11,003 nt of DNA from Bacteroidota bacterium (GTDB lineage: Bacteria; Bacteroidota; Bacteroidia; Chitinophagales; Chitinophagaceae). The DNA is taken from the NCBI GenBank assembly GCA_023392575.1, contig JAEVYV010000193.1:1-11003 (forward strand), in the 5' to 3' direction. Positions 5,338-11,003 of this stretch are shown here, piece by piece. The translations under genes were made by a program, and so were the position numbers. The notes below the pieces were generated by a model. That model did no database searches, was not told the origin of the DNA, and was given only the letters and a program-made list of their open reading frames with translations. Position 1 is the stretch's first letter. Each line of letters opens with the position of its first letter.

Positions 5338-6405
5338 ATGCGCCAACTTGCTGTATTTCTATTCATATCCTCCTCAATTGCATCCCTAGGGCAAGAAAAC
5401 AAACCTATATTTCCTATCTATGATAAGGTGGATGTGCAACCAAGTATTAATTCTAAAGCTTGGAGAATCCATCTAATGGAAAAATTGAGTACTGAAAACA
5501 AAAAGGCTGTTGCAAAAGGATTACGGGTGGGCCAATATACCATCACAGTTAGGTTTTTGGTAAACACTGATAGCACTGTTTCTGAAGTAAAAGCTGTAAA
5601 TGATTTGGGATATGGTTTAAGTCTGTCTGCCGAAGAACTTGTGAAGCATGGCCCAAAGTGGAATCCTGCAAGTATTAACGGGAAAAGCGTTTCAGCCTAT
5701 CATAACCAAGCAATCACGTTTTTCGTTACGCAAGATGAAATCGATGAGTATACTGCCAATAGGCCTATCCAAACAATAGCCCCAAAAAACAAACCGCTTG
5801 CTTCCGAAGACAAAAAAGCAAATCAAACTTCAACTTCTCTTCAAGAAGTTAAAGCCAAACCTTCAGTTAAGAAAGTATCAAGCCAAGCTGATATTCGAAA
5901 GTTATCTGATGAAGATATACTTAGCCGTCTTATTGGTTACGAGTTTACAGATAAAGAAGGAAGACCCAAATACATTCTGCGTGTTTTTGCAAAAGATACA
6001 TTCCAATTGTGGTTCAGTAATGATAAGCCAGATGATTATTCCAAGGAACTGCAAACATCACTGCGAAATGGTTACAGTTATCAAAGGTTAGTCAAGGGTT
6101 CATATAAAATTTATCGGGCTAATATTAAGCAAATGGGCCGGGGCCTTTTCAATCAACCAGTCACAAATGAATTCGGGGAAACATTACCAGTATTTATTTA
6201 TATCAAGTATTATATTGTCTTTACTGGAACTGATGAAAGCGGCCAGACATATAATATGTGTACACGTCTTTATCAATTGTTCGACCATAACAAAATGGAT
6301 AGATGGTATTTGAGCTTTACCAATGTTGTCGACGGCTTAGATTGTCGCTGTTCGCAGGGTAATGGGAAAAATCGTGATGTCTGGATTCAAGGCTTTTACT
6401 TATAA
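5338..6405 (+). CDS. Secreted protein with TonB C-terminal-like domain and unknown C-terminal domain (355 aa)
   Basis: The N-terminus MRQLAVFLFISSSIASLGQ is a Sec signal peptide, with cleavage likely after Gly18 or Gln19. Residues about 38-130 match the TonB_C pattern seen in many Bacteroidota periplasmic proteins: YTITVRFLVNTDSTVSEV, then LSAEELVKHGPKWNPASING, ending AITFFV. No transmembrane anchor is present, so this is not a classical TonB energy transducer. A lysine- and serine-rich linker (about 140-185) leads to a second domain (about 186-355) with several aromatic strands and a CRC motif near 337-339. I do not recognise that domain. It is transcribed from TATATTTG under a probable XRE operator and ends convergently, seven bases from the next minus-strand gene. 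Low G+C like its element neighbours. The function is unknown; peptide binding or an envelope interaction is possible. Confidence 0.8.
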   Translation: MRQLAVFLFISSSIASLGQENKPIFPIYDKVDVQPSINSKAWRIHLMEKLSTENKKAVAKGLRVGQYTITVRFLVNTDSTVSEVKAVNDLGYGLSLSAEELVKHGPKWNPASINGKSVSAYHNQAITFFVTQDEIDEYTANRPIQTIAPKNKPLASEDKKANQTSTSLQEVKAKPSVKKVSSQADIRKLSDEDILSRLIGYEFTDKEGRPKYILRVFAKDTFQLWFSNDKPDDYSKELQTSLRNGYSYQRLVKGSYKIYRANIKQMGRGLFNQPVTNEFGETLPVFIYIKYYIVFTGTDESGQTYNMCTRLYQLFDHNKMDRWYLSFTNVVDGLDCRCSQGNGKNRDVWIQGFYL

Positions 6406-6412
6406 AAGCAGA

Positions 6413-6733
6413 TTAAGTGATTAAGAGAAGTTCACCCATTTTATCTTTTTGGATAAGACAATCGGGAATATTGACATTTGCTTTGGAAAGGTTCACAACC
6501 TCCAATCTTGGGAAGTCACAGAGAATGGAAAGGTCTTGGTCACCAGTTCCGGTAATAACAAGCAGGGTAACATCTTTTGGAATTTTCGAGAAATCATCAT
6601 CTGCCGCAATTTCGAAATGAAGAGAATGGTAGTCATCTTGGGTCATGAAGTCATGGTCTTCAAATTCCGGGGGAATTCTGTATTGCTCCATGAGAGTCTG
6701 GATTCTATAAAGTTGTTTTCTTAATTTGTTCAT
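6413..6733 (-). CDS. Hypothetical acidic protein, element passenger (106 aa)
   Basis: No family is recognised. It is a cytoplasmic-looking protein with a basic helical N-terminus (MNKLRKQLYRIQTLMEQYRI), a strongly acidic middle (EDHDFMTQDDYHSL and AADDDFSKIP), and a C-terminal part with leucine-rich-repeat-like spacing (ILCDFPRLEVVNLSKANVNIP). That part may be one or two LRR units, which is only an impression. ATG 6733 is preferred over GTG 6739 two codons upstream. Frames open on the opposite strand here have poorer protein character and are treated as shadows. The stop is seven bases from the end of the convergent TonB-C gene, and the start is only 20 bases from the divergent 6754 gene. That is too little for two separate promoters, so at least one must lie inside a neighbour. 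Confidence 0.6.
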   Translation of the reverse strand: MNKLRKQLYRIQTLMEQYRIPPEFEDHDFMTQDDYHSLHFEIAADDDFSKIPKDVTLLVITGTGDQDLSILCDFPRLEVVNLSKANVNIPDCLIQKDKMGELLLIT

Positions 6734-6753
6734 AGCCACTATTTCTTATAAAT

Positions 6754-7041
6754 ATGACATACTCGGAAAAAATCCAACTTATACTCGACTATGAAGTCGA
6801 GTTTGTCCGCTTTGGTCACGTCTACTTTTCCAGACCTTCAGTAGATTGCGAATCCTTGTTTAAGCAAAAAAAACATTTATTTGAAGAGCAATTGAGACAG
6901 GATTTAGAAGCAGATGAAGTCAAGACAATGTTCTATACTTTAACCAAAACAATTTATATCGCTCACATTAGAGAAATCAGAGACGGTTGGAAATGGCAAA
7001 TAAAGATTGAGCCTATCAAGCCGAAAGAAATAGAATCATGA
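6754..7041 (+). CDS. Hypothetical protein, element passenger (95 aa)
   Basis: No family is recognised. The sequence starts MTYSEKIQLILDYEVEFVRF and has a charged helical centre (KQKKHLFEEQLRQDLEADEV) and a C-terminal strand region ending WKWQIKIEPIKP. No signal peptide or membrane segment is present. A weak -7-like TTAATTTG (one mismatch) lies about 25 bases upstream, inside the start of the divergent gene. The final TGA (7039-7041) overlaps the end of a small convergent gene in the sequence TCATGA, so the two share six bases. The layout shows very tight packing of element genes. The role is unknown. Confidence 0.6.
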   Translation: MTYSEKIQLILDYEVEFVRFGHVYFSRPSVDCESLFKQKKHLFEEQLRQDLEADEVKTMFYTLTKTIYIAHIREIRDGWKWQIKIEPIKPKEIES

Positions 7042-7173
7042 ATTTTTCCTTTTCTTTTTCGCTTTTTTAATAGCTTTCTCAACGACTTCTTTTGGTGTAG
7101 TTACAATTTTCCTCATGGCCTCATCGAAAGCCGATGCCGAGTTAGAAGGGAGTGTTTTCTTTTTCGGTTTCAT
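7036..7173 (-). CDS. Small basic protein overlapping the transposase 3' end (45 aa)
   Basis: A 45-codon minus-strand gene opens with ATG at 7171-7173, inside the last 32 bases of the transposase gene in another frame, and ends at TGA 7036-7038. The product begins MKPKKKTLPS, continues SAFDEAMRKIVTTPKEVVEK and ends in a lysine/arginine-rich tail (KKAKKKRKNS). The helix pattern FDEAMRKI..TPKEV resembles short proteins with FDxAL+KLL+VPKEE found widely in bacteria, sometimes beside toxin genes. That resemblance is from memory only. The overlap suggests translational coupling, so it would be made with the transposase. It could be a transposition accessory or regulator, or an antitoxin-like protein. 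The predicted charge is strongly positive, consistent with nucleic-acid binding. Confidence 0.6.
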   Translation of the reverse strand: MKPKKKTLPSNSASAFDEAMRKIVTTPKEVVEKAIKKAKKKRKNS

Positions 7174-8113
7174 TCTGAGCCTCAATGTTACTGCTTTTCC
7201 CGGTAAGTTCCTTATAGGTTAGGCGGCAGAGCGCATTTTTGAGTGATTCATTGAACCGTTGTTCATTTGGTATCTTCCTCATGTTATACCGGAAAGCAAA
7301 TTCGTCACAATAGCGGTGAAGGTGTTTGGTTGAGACCTGATGGTAGATGCCGATGATGCCACGCTTGAGAAGAGACCAAAACCCCTCGATTGTATTAGTG
7401 TGAAATGCTCCTCTTGCGTATTCCTCATTCTTGTGTTCAATAATAATATGGTGAAAATGCTTGGGCATTCTCTTATAGCCGAGCCACTCATCGGTGATTA
7501 TAATTGACCCCGCAGAAATCATGTCATTAATAATTGGCTGTATGGTGGAAGATTTGGTGTCCTTAACCACAGTTGCATGAAGTTTTCCTCCGGTCTGTAT
7601 AAGCCCAAGAACAGGAGTCTTGTCCTTCACACTTCTTCCTTGAGAGTTCTTAATCTTCTTGTCTGAATGACGATTTTTATTCTTGCCACCCACATAAGTC
7701 TCGTCGGCTTGGAAGACACCTTCGATTTTATTTTCAAACGATTTCACCTTAAGAGCAAACCTTATTCTCTGCGCCATGAACCATGCTGTCTTCTGTGTAA
7801 CACCAATATCACTTGCAAGTTGAACAGAACTAATCCCTTTCTTGTGAGAAGATATAATATACACAGCCATAAACCACTTCTGAAGCGGAATATTGGTGTT
7901 CTCGAATATAGTTCCCCGGATGGCTGAAAATTGTTTGCGACACTTGGCACATTTGAAACGCTTGTTCTTTCCTTTAAGTTCATAAACTCTATCATGACCA
8001 CAGAAAGCACAATGAACGCCCCCTCCCCAACGCATTTGTGTGAGATAGTCCAGACAAACTTGCTTGTCTTCAAAGAATTTGCTTACCTCGATAAGATTTG
8101 TGAATTTGCTCAT
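7142..8113 (-). CDS. IS1595-family (ISXO2-like) DDE transposase (323 aa)
   Basis: Catalyses excision and insertion of the element at its inverted ends. It has an N-terminal zinc ribbon with Cys35, Cys38, Cys55 and Cys58 (CAFC and CAKC), followed by a helix-turn-helix-like region (about 85-120: GISSVQLASDIGVTQKTAW). The catalytic core has QADETYVGGK with Asp137, ITDEWLGY with Asp208, and HTNTIEGFWSLLKRG at 238-252. That last motif holds the third acidic/polar position (Asn240 or Glu243) and Lys250, the arrangement used to define this family. Length is normal and no frameshift is seen. ATG 8113 is chosen; a TTG three codons upstream (8122) is possible. An exact -7 element TATCTTTG lies on the minus strand at 8192-8199. 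The matching 28-bp ends and 8-bp target repeats support activity, at least at the time of insertion. Confidence 0.96.
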   Translation of the reverse strand: MSKFTNLIEVSKFFEDKQVCLDYLTQMRWGGGVHCAFCGHDRVYELKGKNKRFKCAKCRKQFSAIRGTIFENTNIPLQKWFMAVYIISSHKKGISSVQLASDIGVTQKTAWFMAQRIRFALKVKSFENKIEGVFQADETYVGGKNKNRHSDKKIKNSQGRSVKDKTPVLGLIQTGGKLHATVVKDTKSSTIQPIINDMISAGSIIITDEWLGYKRMPKHFHHIIIEHKNEEYARGAFHTNTIEGFWSLLKRGIIGIYHQVSTKHLHRYCDEFAFRYNMRKIPNEQRFNESLKNALCRLTYKELTGKSSNIEAQNETEKENTPF

Positions 8114-8191
8114 ACCAAACAATAAAAAAATTTAGTGATAAAGTCAAATGGAAGGGAACGAACAGTGAGGTGGAGATTGGATTTGCCACAA

Positions 8192-8199
8192 CAAAGATA
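8192..8199 (-). promoter_or_regulatory. -7 element TATCTTTG for the transposase
   Basis: Exact TAnnTTTG on the minus strand, giving a leader of about 70 bases before ATG 8113. A TTG (minus strand, 8223-8221) lies 21 bases upstream and falls inside the left arm of the inverted repeat at 8217-8235. Confidence 0.55.
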
Positions 8200-8216
8200 T
8201 ATCAAATTCCACAAAA

Positions 8217-8235
8217 GTGTCAATTTGTTTGACAC
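8217..8235. promoter_or_regulatory. Inverted repeat GTGTCAA-N5-TTGACAC between divergent genes
   Basis: The seven-base arms (8217-8223 and 8229-8235) are perfect inverted copies around TTTGT. The dyad covers the -33 positions of both the leftward transposase promoter and the rightward promoter of the 64-residue gene, so one bound protein could control both. Confidence 0.6.
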
Positions 8236-8255
8236 TATCTTTGTTAATACATTTG
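8224..8255 (+). promoter_or_regulatory. Full promoter TTTG-N20-TACATTTG, leaderless
   Basis: TTTG (8224-8227), 20 bases, then TACATTTG (8248-8255), an exact -7, ending five bases before ATG 8261. It is the best complete Bacteroidota promoter in the window. A second exact -7, TATCTTTG, lies at 8236-8243 but lacks a spaced TTG. Confidence 0.7.
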
Positions 8256-8260
8256 TAACA

Positions 8261-8455
8261 ATGACACTTTATCAAGCCATAGAACATCTCATAAATTCTG
8301 AGGACTTCAAGAATAAAGCGAAGCAGAAAAATTCCACCGGAAGCAAATACAGAATGTTCCTTAGCCGTTACAAGAATGGAGATTTAAAAAACGGTGCAGC
8401 CGTTGATTTCCTTATTGGACATGGGTATAAGATAGAAGTCAAAAATCCTAAATGA
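8261..8455 (+). CDS. Small protein divergent from the transposase, possible regulator (64 aa)
   Basis: The frame is open back to 8135, but ATG 8261 is chosen because a complete promoter ends five bases before it. The 64-residue product is helical at the start (TLYQAIEHLINSEDFKNKA) and then has GSKYRMFLSRYKNGDLKNGA and a final strand (GYKIEVKN). It is basic and has no signal peptide. The SKYRMFLSRYKNGxLKNGA segment recalls small Bacteroidota proteins found beside mobile-element genes, from memory only. Position opposite the transposase, with an inverted repeat at its own -33, fits an autorepressor that also limits transposase expression (inference). The gene 28 bases downstream may be in the same transcript. 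Confidence 0.65.
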   Translation: MTLYQAIEHLINSEDFKNKAKQKNSTGSKYRMFLSRYKNGDLKNGAAVDFLIGHGYKIEVKNPK

Positions 8456-8482
8456 TTTCTTTTCTATCTTTAAGAAAAAAGT

Positions 8483-8686
8483 ATGGAGTTCCATATATTT
8501 CTCAAAAACGAAGCAGAAAATAGATATAACCTCTTGTGTGTTCAAGAACTTCCTGTTCGCCTTATCGTAGGTGATATTATCTCACATCAAGGAAACCGAT
8601 ATAGAGTGGTAGTTGTGTCAATCGAAGAAAACTTTCTTCAGGCGGGAGTCATTCCTTCTCCTGAGCCGATTTATGGGCTTCGTTAG
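8483..8686 (+). CDS. Hypothetical protein, element passenger (67 aa)
   Basis: No family is recognised. The short beta-rich sequence (MEFHIFLKNEAENRYNLL at the start, then LPVRLIVGDIISHQGNRYRVVVVSIEENFLQAGVI) looks like a small SH3-like barrel, but this is inference. A one-mismatch -7, TATCTTTA, lies 11 bases upstream, and the gene may also be read from the promoter at 8248. Its last 38 bases overlap the end of the convergent 62-residue gene. Confidence 0.55.
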   Translation: MEFHIFLKNEAENRYNLLCVQELPVRLIVGDIISHQGNRYRVVVVSIEENFLQAGVIPSPEPIYGLR

Positions 8687-8837
8687 CCATCCTTGTCAAG
8701 TCAAGCCACTCCAAGGAAATAGTTTGAATTCGATTTAGTTCATGGATGATGCGAATAATTTGCCATTCGGTTCGGCTCTTATCCATAGCCGAGAATTCCA
8801 ATTCCGATAACTTCTTCAATATATCTTCATAACTCAT
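8649..8837 (-). CDS. Hypothetical helical protein, element passenger (62 aa)
   Basis: No family is recognised. The protein is all-helical in appearance (MSYEDILKKLSELEFSAMD, then TEWQIIRIIHELNRIQTISLEWLDLTRMANEAHKSAQEKE), acidic, and has no membrane segment. It starts at ATG 8837 with a near-match -7 TTTATTTG just upstream. It is the outermost gene on the right, 42 bases inside the right terminal repeat, and runs inward. Its end overlaps the convergent 8483 gene by 38 bases, so one of the two might be a shadow; both have plausible starts. Confidence 0.5.
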   Translation of the reverse strand: MSYEDILKKLSELEFSAMDKSRTEWQIIRIIHELNRIQTISLEWLDLTRMANEAHKSAQEKE

Positions 8838-8879
8838 TCAAATAAATATCTTCACATTGAGAATAGGTTGGAATTTCAT

Positions 8880-8907
8880 GAATGGGTTAAAGTTGTATAT
8901 AATTACC
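8880..8907 (-). repeat. Right terminal inverted repeat, 28 bp
   Basis: Exact reverse complement of 4372-4399. Read outward it ends ...GTATATAATTACC, with the CC at 8906-8907 forming the element's edge. Confidence 0.97.
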
Positions 8908-8915
8908 TTTTTTTA
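8908..8915. repeat. Target-site duplication, right copy (TTTTTTTA)
   Basis: Identical to 4364-4371. Removing the element and one copy restores ...atcatattttttta joined to tattttggaatgtg. Confidence 0.88.
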
Positions 8916-8935
8916 TATTTTGGAATGTGTTTGAT

Positions 8936-8975
8936 CGCCCTGAAAAATAAAAACCGGTTTTTATTTTTCAGGGCG
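8936..8975. repeat. Perfect 40-bp palindrome
   Basis: Every base from 8936 to 8955 (CGCCCTGAAAAATAAAAACC) pairs with its partner in 8956-8975, with no spacer. As RNA it would form a long hairpin on either strand, with a GC-rich base and an A/T-rich upper stem. It ends five bases before ATG 8981. It could be a bidirectional terminator, a site for a dimeric regulator, or a control structure for the downstream sensor gene. Confidence 0.9.
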
Positions 8976-8980
8976 GCGGA

Positions 8981-9013
8981 ATGCATCATCCTCAAACCTT
9001 ATTGAAATTGTGA
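8981..9013 (+). CDS. Ten-codon leader ORF overlapping the sensor gene start
   Basis: ATG 8981 opens MHHPQTLLKL and stops at TGA 9011-9013. The stop overlaps the GTG start of the sensor gene as GTGA, the classic four-base coupling overlap. It may be a leader peptide, or the true N-terminus of the sensor separated by a one-base shift or sequencing error. No separate function is claimed. Confidence 0.35.
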   Translation: MHHPQTLLKL

Positions 9014-11003
9014 CCAGAAGTACTGTAACAAAACTTGCTGCCCTGATTTCTTTTGTCACAGCGGGACTGATCATGTTCAGCTGGATGGCTTTTGCGCTGG
9101 GAAGCAATTTGTTTGCCCAGGTGCCTGCCGTAAAGTTCAGCACCGCCTTTTGCCTGGCGCTGTCCTCCACGGCACTGTTCTTTTTGGACCAGCAAAAAAG
9201 CAGCCGCACCAGGCAAAAGGCGGTGCTGGTAAGCACACTGGTGGTGCTGCTAACAGCGCTGCTCACCCTGAGCGAACATCTTTTTAAAACAAACCTGGGT
9301 ATTACCCAATGGTTGCTGCCCGATCTTCCCGGTGCCCCGGTTCAGGGCCACATGTCGATGGCTTCGGCCATATTTTTTGTGTTCTTGTCGGTGGTTCACT
9401 TGTTCCTGGTCCGGGGGCGCTTTTTTCTTCTCTCCCAGGTAATCCTTATCACCGGTTTTGTCATTCTTTCCCTGGTTTTTCTGGTTAATATGGCGCAGGC
9501 CGACCGGGACAATATATCGGTGTTCCGGGCCTCCACCCTGCATACCAGCTTTGTCTTTCTGCTTTTGTATGCCGGCAGTTTTTTCAGTCGCCCCCTGCAG
9601 CACCTGCAGTTTTCTTTTGAAAAAAGAATGGTAGCCAATTTTTTATTCATTCTGCTGTTTTTGGTCTCGGTGTTTCTTGCATTCCGGGGTAACGACCAAA
9701 GATTTACGAAAACCTCCGATCTGGTAACCCATACCCACAATGTATTGCTGAAAGCCAGTGAAGTGGCTACCGCTGCGGCCCAACTGCAAAGCAGTGTCAG
9801 GGGCTATGTGCTCACGGGTGATGAACTCCTTATAAAAAGCTTTGATTCGGCTGCTGTTGCCATCCGCCGGGACCTGCAGGAGCTGCAAACCCTTACAAAA
9901 GACGAGGCGCTGCAACCGGCCCGGGTGGACACGCTGCAACAAATGGTTAGCCAATATGTCCAGTCCCGGCGACAGATCATCCGGCAATACAAAAAGGGCG
10001 AACTGGATTTGCCGCAAATTCAAAATGCCACCCGGGAAGGCAACCAAACGGCTGCTGAAATCAAGGCGCGGTTGACGGCTTTTCAACAGCAACAAAACGC
10101 CATTTTGCAAAAACAAAGGGCCGACCATGAAAGTGCGATGATACATTCTGCCCGGGCCATTATTTTGTTCCAGGCGCTTATTGGTCTTTTGGTGGTGTGG
10201 GGGTTTGTACTGGTGTACCGCAACATCCGGAAAAGAAAAAATGCTGAAGCCGATCTGCGCTATCTGAACGAAACGCTGGAAGAAAGGGTGCGCCAAAAGA
10301 CCCGGCAGGTGGTGGAAGGCGAAAGGCAGTATCATTTTCTGATGGAGAACATGCAGGAGGGTATTCAAATTTTGGGTTTTGACTGGCGCTACCGTTATGT
10401 GAACAAGGCTTTTATGCGTCAGCGCAGCAGCACCCGGGAAGACCTGATTGGCAACAGTCTGCTGGAAATATACCCGGGCATCGAACAGTCGGAGGTGTTC
10501 CGGGTATTGCAACGCTGCATGGAAGAACGCCAGTCTTCCCGCTTTGAGCACACCAACAACAAGGGGGTGTTTGAATTGAGCATAGAACCCGTGCCCGAAG
10601 GACTGTTTATCCTTTCGATGGACATTACGGAGCGGAAAAAAGCCGAAGCTACCTTAAAGGAAAGCGAGGCCCGGCTGGCAGGAGCTCAAAAAATTGCCCG
10701 GCTCGCCCACTGGGAGTGGAACCGGGAAAAAGGCCTGGTGGACACTTCTGGGGAACTGACCGCCCTGCTTGGAGGCGCCGTCCACGAAACCATGAACACC
10801 GAAGACTTCTGGCAGCTCATTCATCCCGAGGATAGGGATTGGTTTCAAAAAGCCGTGCAGGTGGCTTTTGAAAACGAGACGGGGCTGAACCTGGGATTCC
10901 GGATCAGGGAGGCCGACCAAACCATACGCTTCCTGCACATCAACAGCGAAATTCAGTTCAATCCGCAAAAAGAGCCGCACTGTTTGTCCGGCACCATCCA
11001 GGA
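9010..11003 (+). CDS. Membrane sensor with CHASE3 and PAS domains, probably a histidine kinase (3' end outside window)
   Basis: 664 codons are visible with no stop. GTG 9010 is the only standard start in frame after the stop at 8941 that keeps the first membrane segment. Six hydrophobic segments lie in residues about 8-205 (first KLAALISFVTAGLIMFSWMA), then a seventh near 208-228 before an extracytoplasmic CHASE3-like helical domain (about 230-378, including AAQLQSSVRGYVLTGDE). An eighth membrane segment (about 381-405) leads to a short coiled coil, a PAS domain (about 440-543, ending DITERKKAEA) and the start of a second PAS (from about 560, AHWEWN...IHPEDRDWF). This order is typical of Bacteroidota hybrid or plain sensor kinases, but the catalytic domain lies beyond the window, so kinase activity is inferred. 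The transposon sits about 100 bases upstream. Confidence 0.88.
   Translation, partial: MTRSTVTKLAALISFVTAGLIMFSWMAFALGSNLFAQVPAVKFSTAFCLALSSTALFFLDQQKSSRTRQKAVLVSTLVVLLTALLTLSEHLFKTNLGITQWLLPDLPGAPVQGHMSMASAIFFVFLSVVHLFLVRGRFFLLSQVILITGFVILSLVFLVNMAQADRDNISVFRASTLHTSFVFLLLYAGSFFSRPLQHLQFSFEKRMVANFLFILLFLVSVFLAFRGNDQRFTKTSDLVTHTHNVLLKASEVATAAAQLQSSVRGYVLTGDELLIKSFDSAAVAIRRDLQELQTLTKDEALQPARVDTLQQMVSQYVQSRRQIIRQYKKGELDLPQIQNATREGNQTAAEIKARLTAFQQQQNAILQKQRADHESAMIHSARAIILFQALIGLLVVWGFVLVYRNIRKRKNAEADLRYLNETLEERVRQKTRQVVEGERQYHFLMENMQEGIQILGFDWRYRYVNKAFMRQRSSTREDLIGNSLLEIYPGIEQSEVFRVLQRCMEERQSSRFEHTNNKGVFELSIEPVPEGLFILSMDITERKKAEATLKESEARLAGAQKIARLAHWEWNREKGLVDTSGELTALLGGAVHETMNTEDFWQLIHPEDRDWFQKAVQVAFENETGLNLGFRIREADQTIRFLHINSEIQFNPQKEPHCLSGTIQ

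Larger units (their letters stand above)
4372..8907. mobile_element. IS1595-family (ISXO2-like) transposon with about nine passenger genes
   Basis: The element is 4536 bp and is defined by perfect 28-bp terminal inverted repeats, an 8-bp target duplication, and an internal DDE transposase with a zinc ribbon. The G+C content drops inside the ends, which supports foreign origin. The transposase takes up only about a fifth of the length. The rest encodes a XRE repressor, a retropepsin-like protease, a secreted TonB-C protein and small uncharacterised proteins. IS1595-family members with passenger genes are known (family knowledge); this gene set is not one I recognise. All genes appear intact, so the element may still be mobile. 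The insertion lies in an intergenic region between a lipoprotein gene and a sensor gene. Confidence 0.93.

Noticed and set aside
6417..6724. Plus-strand frames of 67 and 91 codons over the 6413..6733 gene
   Set aside because: The minus frame is longer and has better protein character; the plus frames overlap the stop region and lack a promoter.
9250..9740. Two overlapping minus-strand frames of 114 and 117 codons
   Set aside because: Antisense to the membrane region of the sensor gene, with no recognisable domain or promoter.
9643..10551. 302-codon minus-strand open frame across the sensor gene
   Set aside because: The plus strand carries a continuous frame with membrane, CHASE3 and PAS features; the minus frame is H/Q/L-rich shadow.
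1..11003. CRISPR array, rRNA or tRNA genes
   Set aside because: No regularly spaced repeats and no rRNA or tRNA sequence patterns were seen in reading the window.

Overview
The window looks like a Bacteroidota chromosome, most likely a Chitinophagaceae-type organism. Promoters match the Bacteroidota -7 consensus TAnnTTTG, no clear Shine-Dalgarno sequences are seen, and the host genes include two lipoproteins with short lipoboxes and a CHASE3/PAS sensor kinase. Genus is inference. Host DNA is moderately GC-rich (a sampled 60-base row near 9061 is about 53% G+C), while the middle third is clearly AT-rich (a row near 5461 is about 35%).

Left host flank (1..4371): the 3' part of rmuC, a staphylococcal-nuclease-fold lipoprotein, a gene-poor stretch with several inverted repeats, a small protein gene (2460), a short secreted-peptide ORF ending at a terminator (2901..3066), and an uncharacterised lipoprotein with its own terminator (3252..4034). 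About 340 bases of noncoding DNA follow.

Mobile element (4372..8907, 4536 bp): the central finding. It has perfect 28-bp terminal inverted repeats beginning GG and is flanked on both sides by the 8-bp direct repeat TTTTTTTA. It encodes an IS1595-family (ISXO2-like) DDE transposase. This is therefore a complete-looking IS1595-family transposon, not a bare insertion sequence. It carries about nine passenger genes: an XRE repressor followed by a retropepsin-like aspartic protease, a secreted TonB-C-domain protein, and six small uncharacterised proteins, one of them a 45-residue basic protein overlapping the transposase 3' end. Passengers are tightly packed, with converging and overlapping ends. 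Two intergenic control regions (5263..5337 and 8114..8260) carry palindromes placed on recognisable promoters, which suggests that the element regulates itself.

Right host flank (8916..11003): a perfect 40-bp palindrome, a 10-codon leader ORF whose stop overlaps the next start as GTGA, and a multi-spanning CHASE3/PAS sensor (probably a histidine kinase) that runs off the end. The transposon sits just upstream of this gene and may have replaced part of its promoter.

The most testable new idea is that the XRE protein and the aspartic protease form a repressor/protease switch, with a separate 64-residue protein and its operator controlling the transposase. This is inference from layout and motifs, not shown by the sequence alone.
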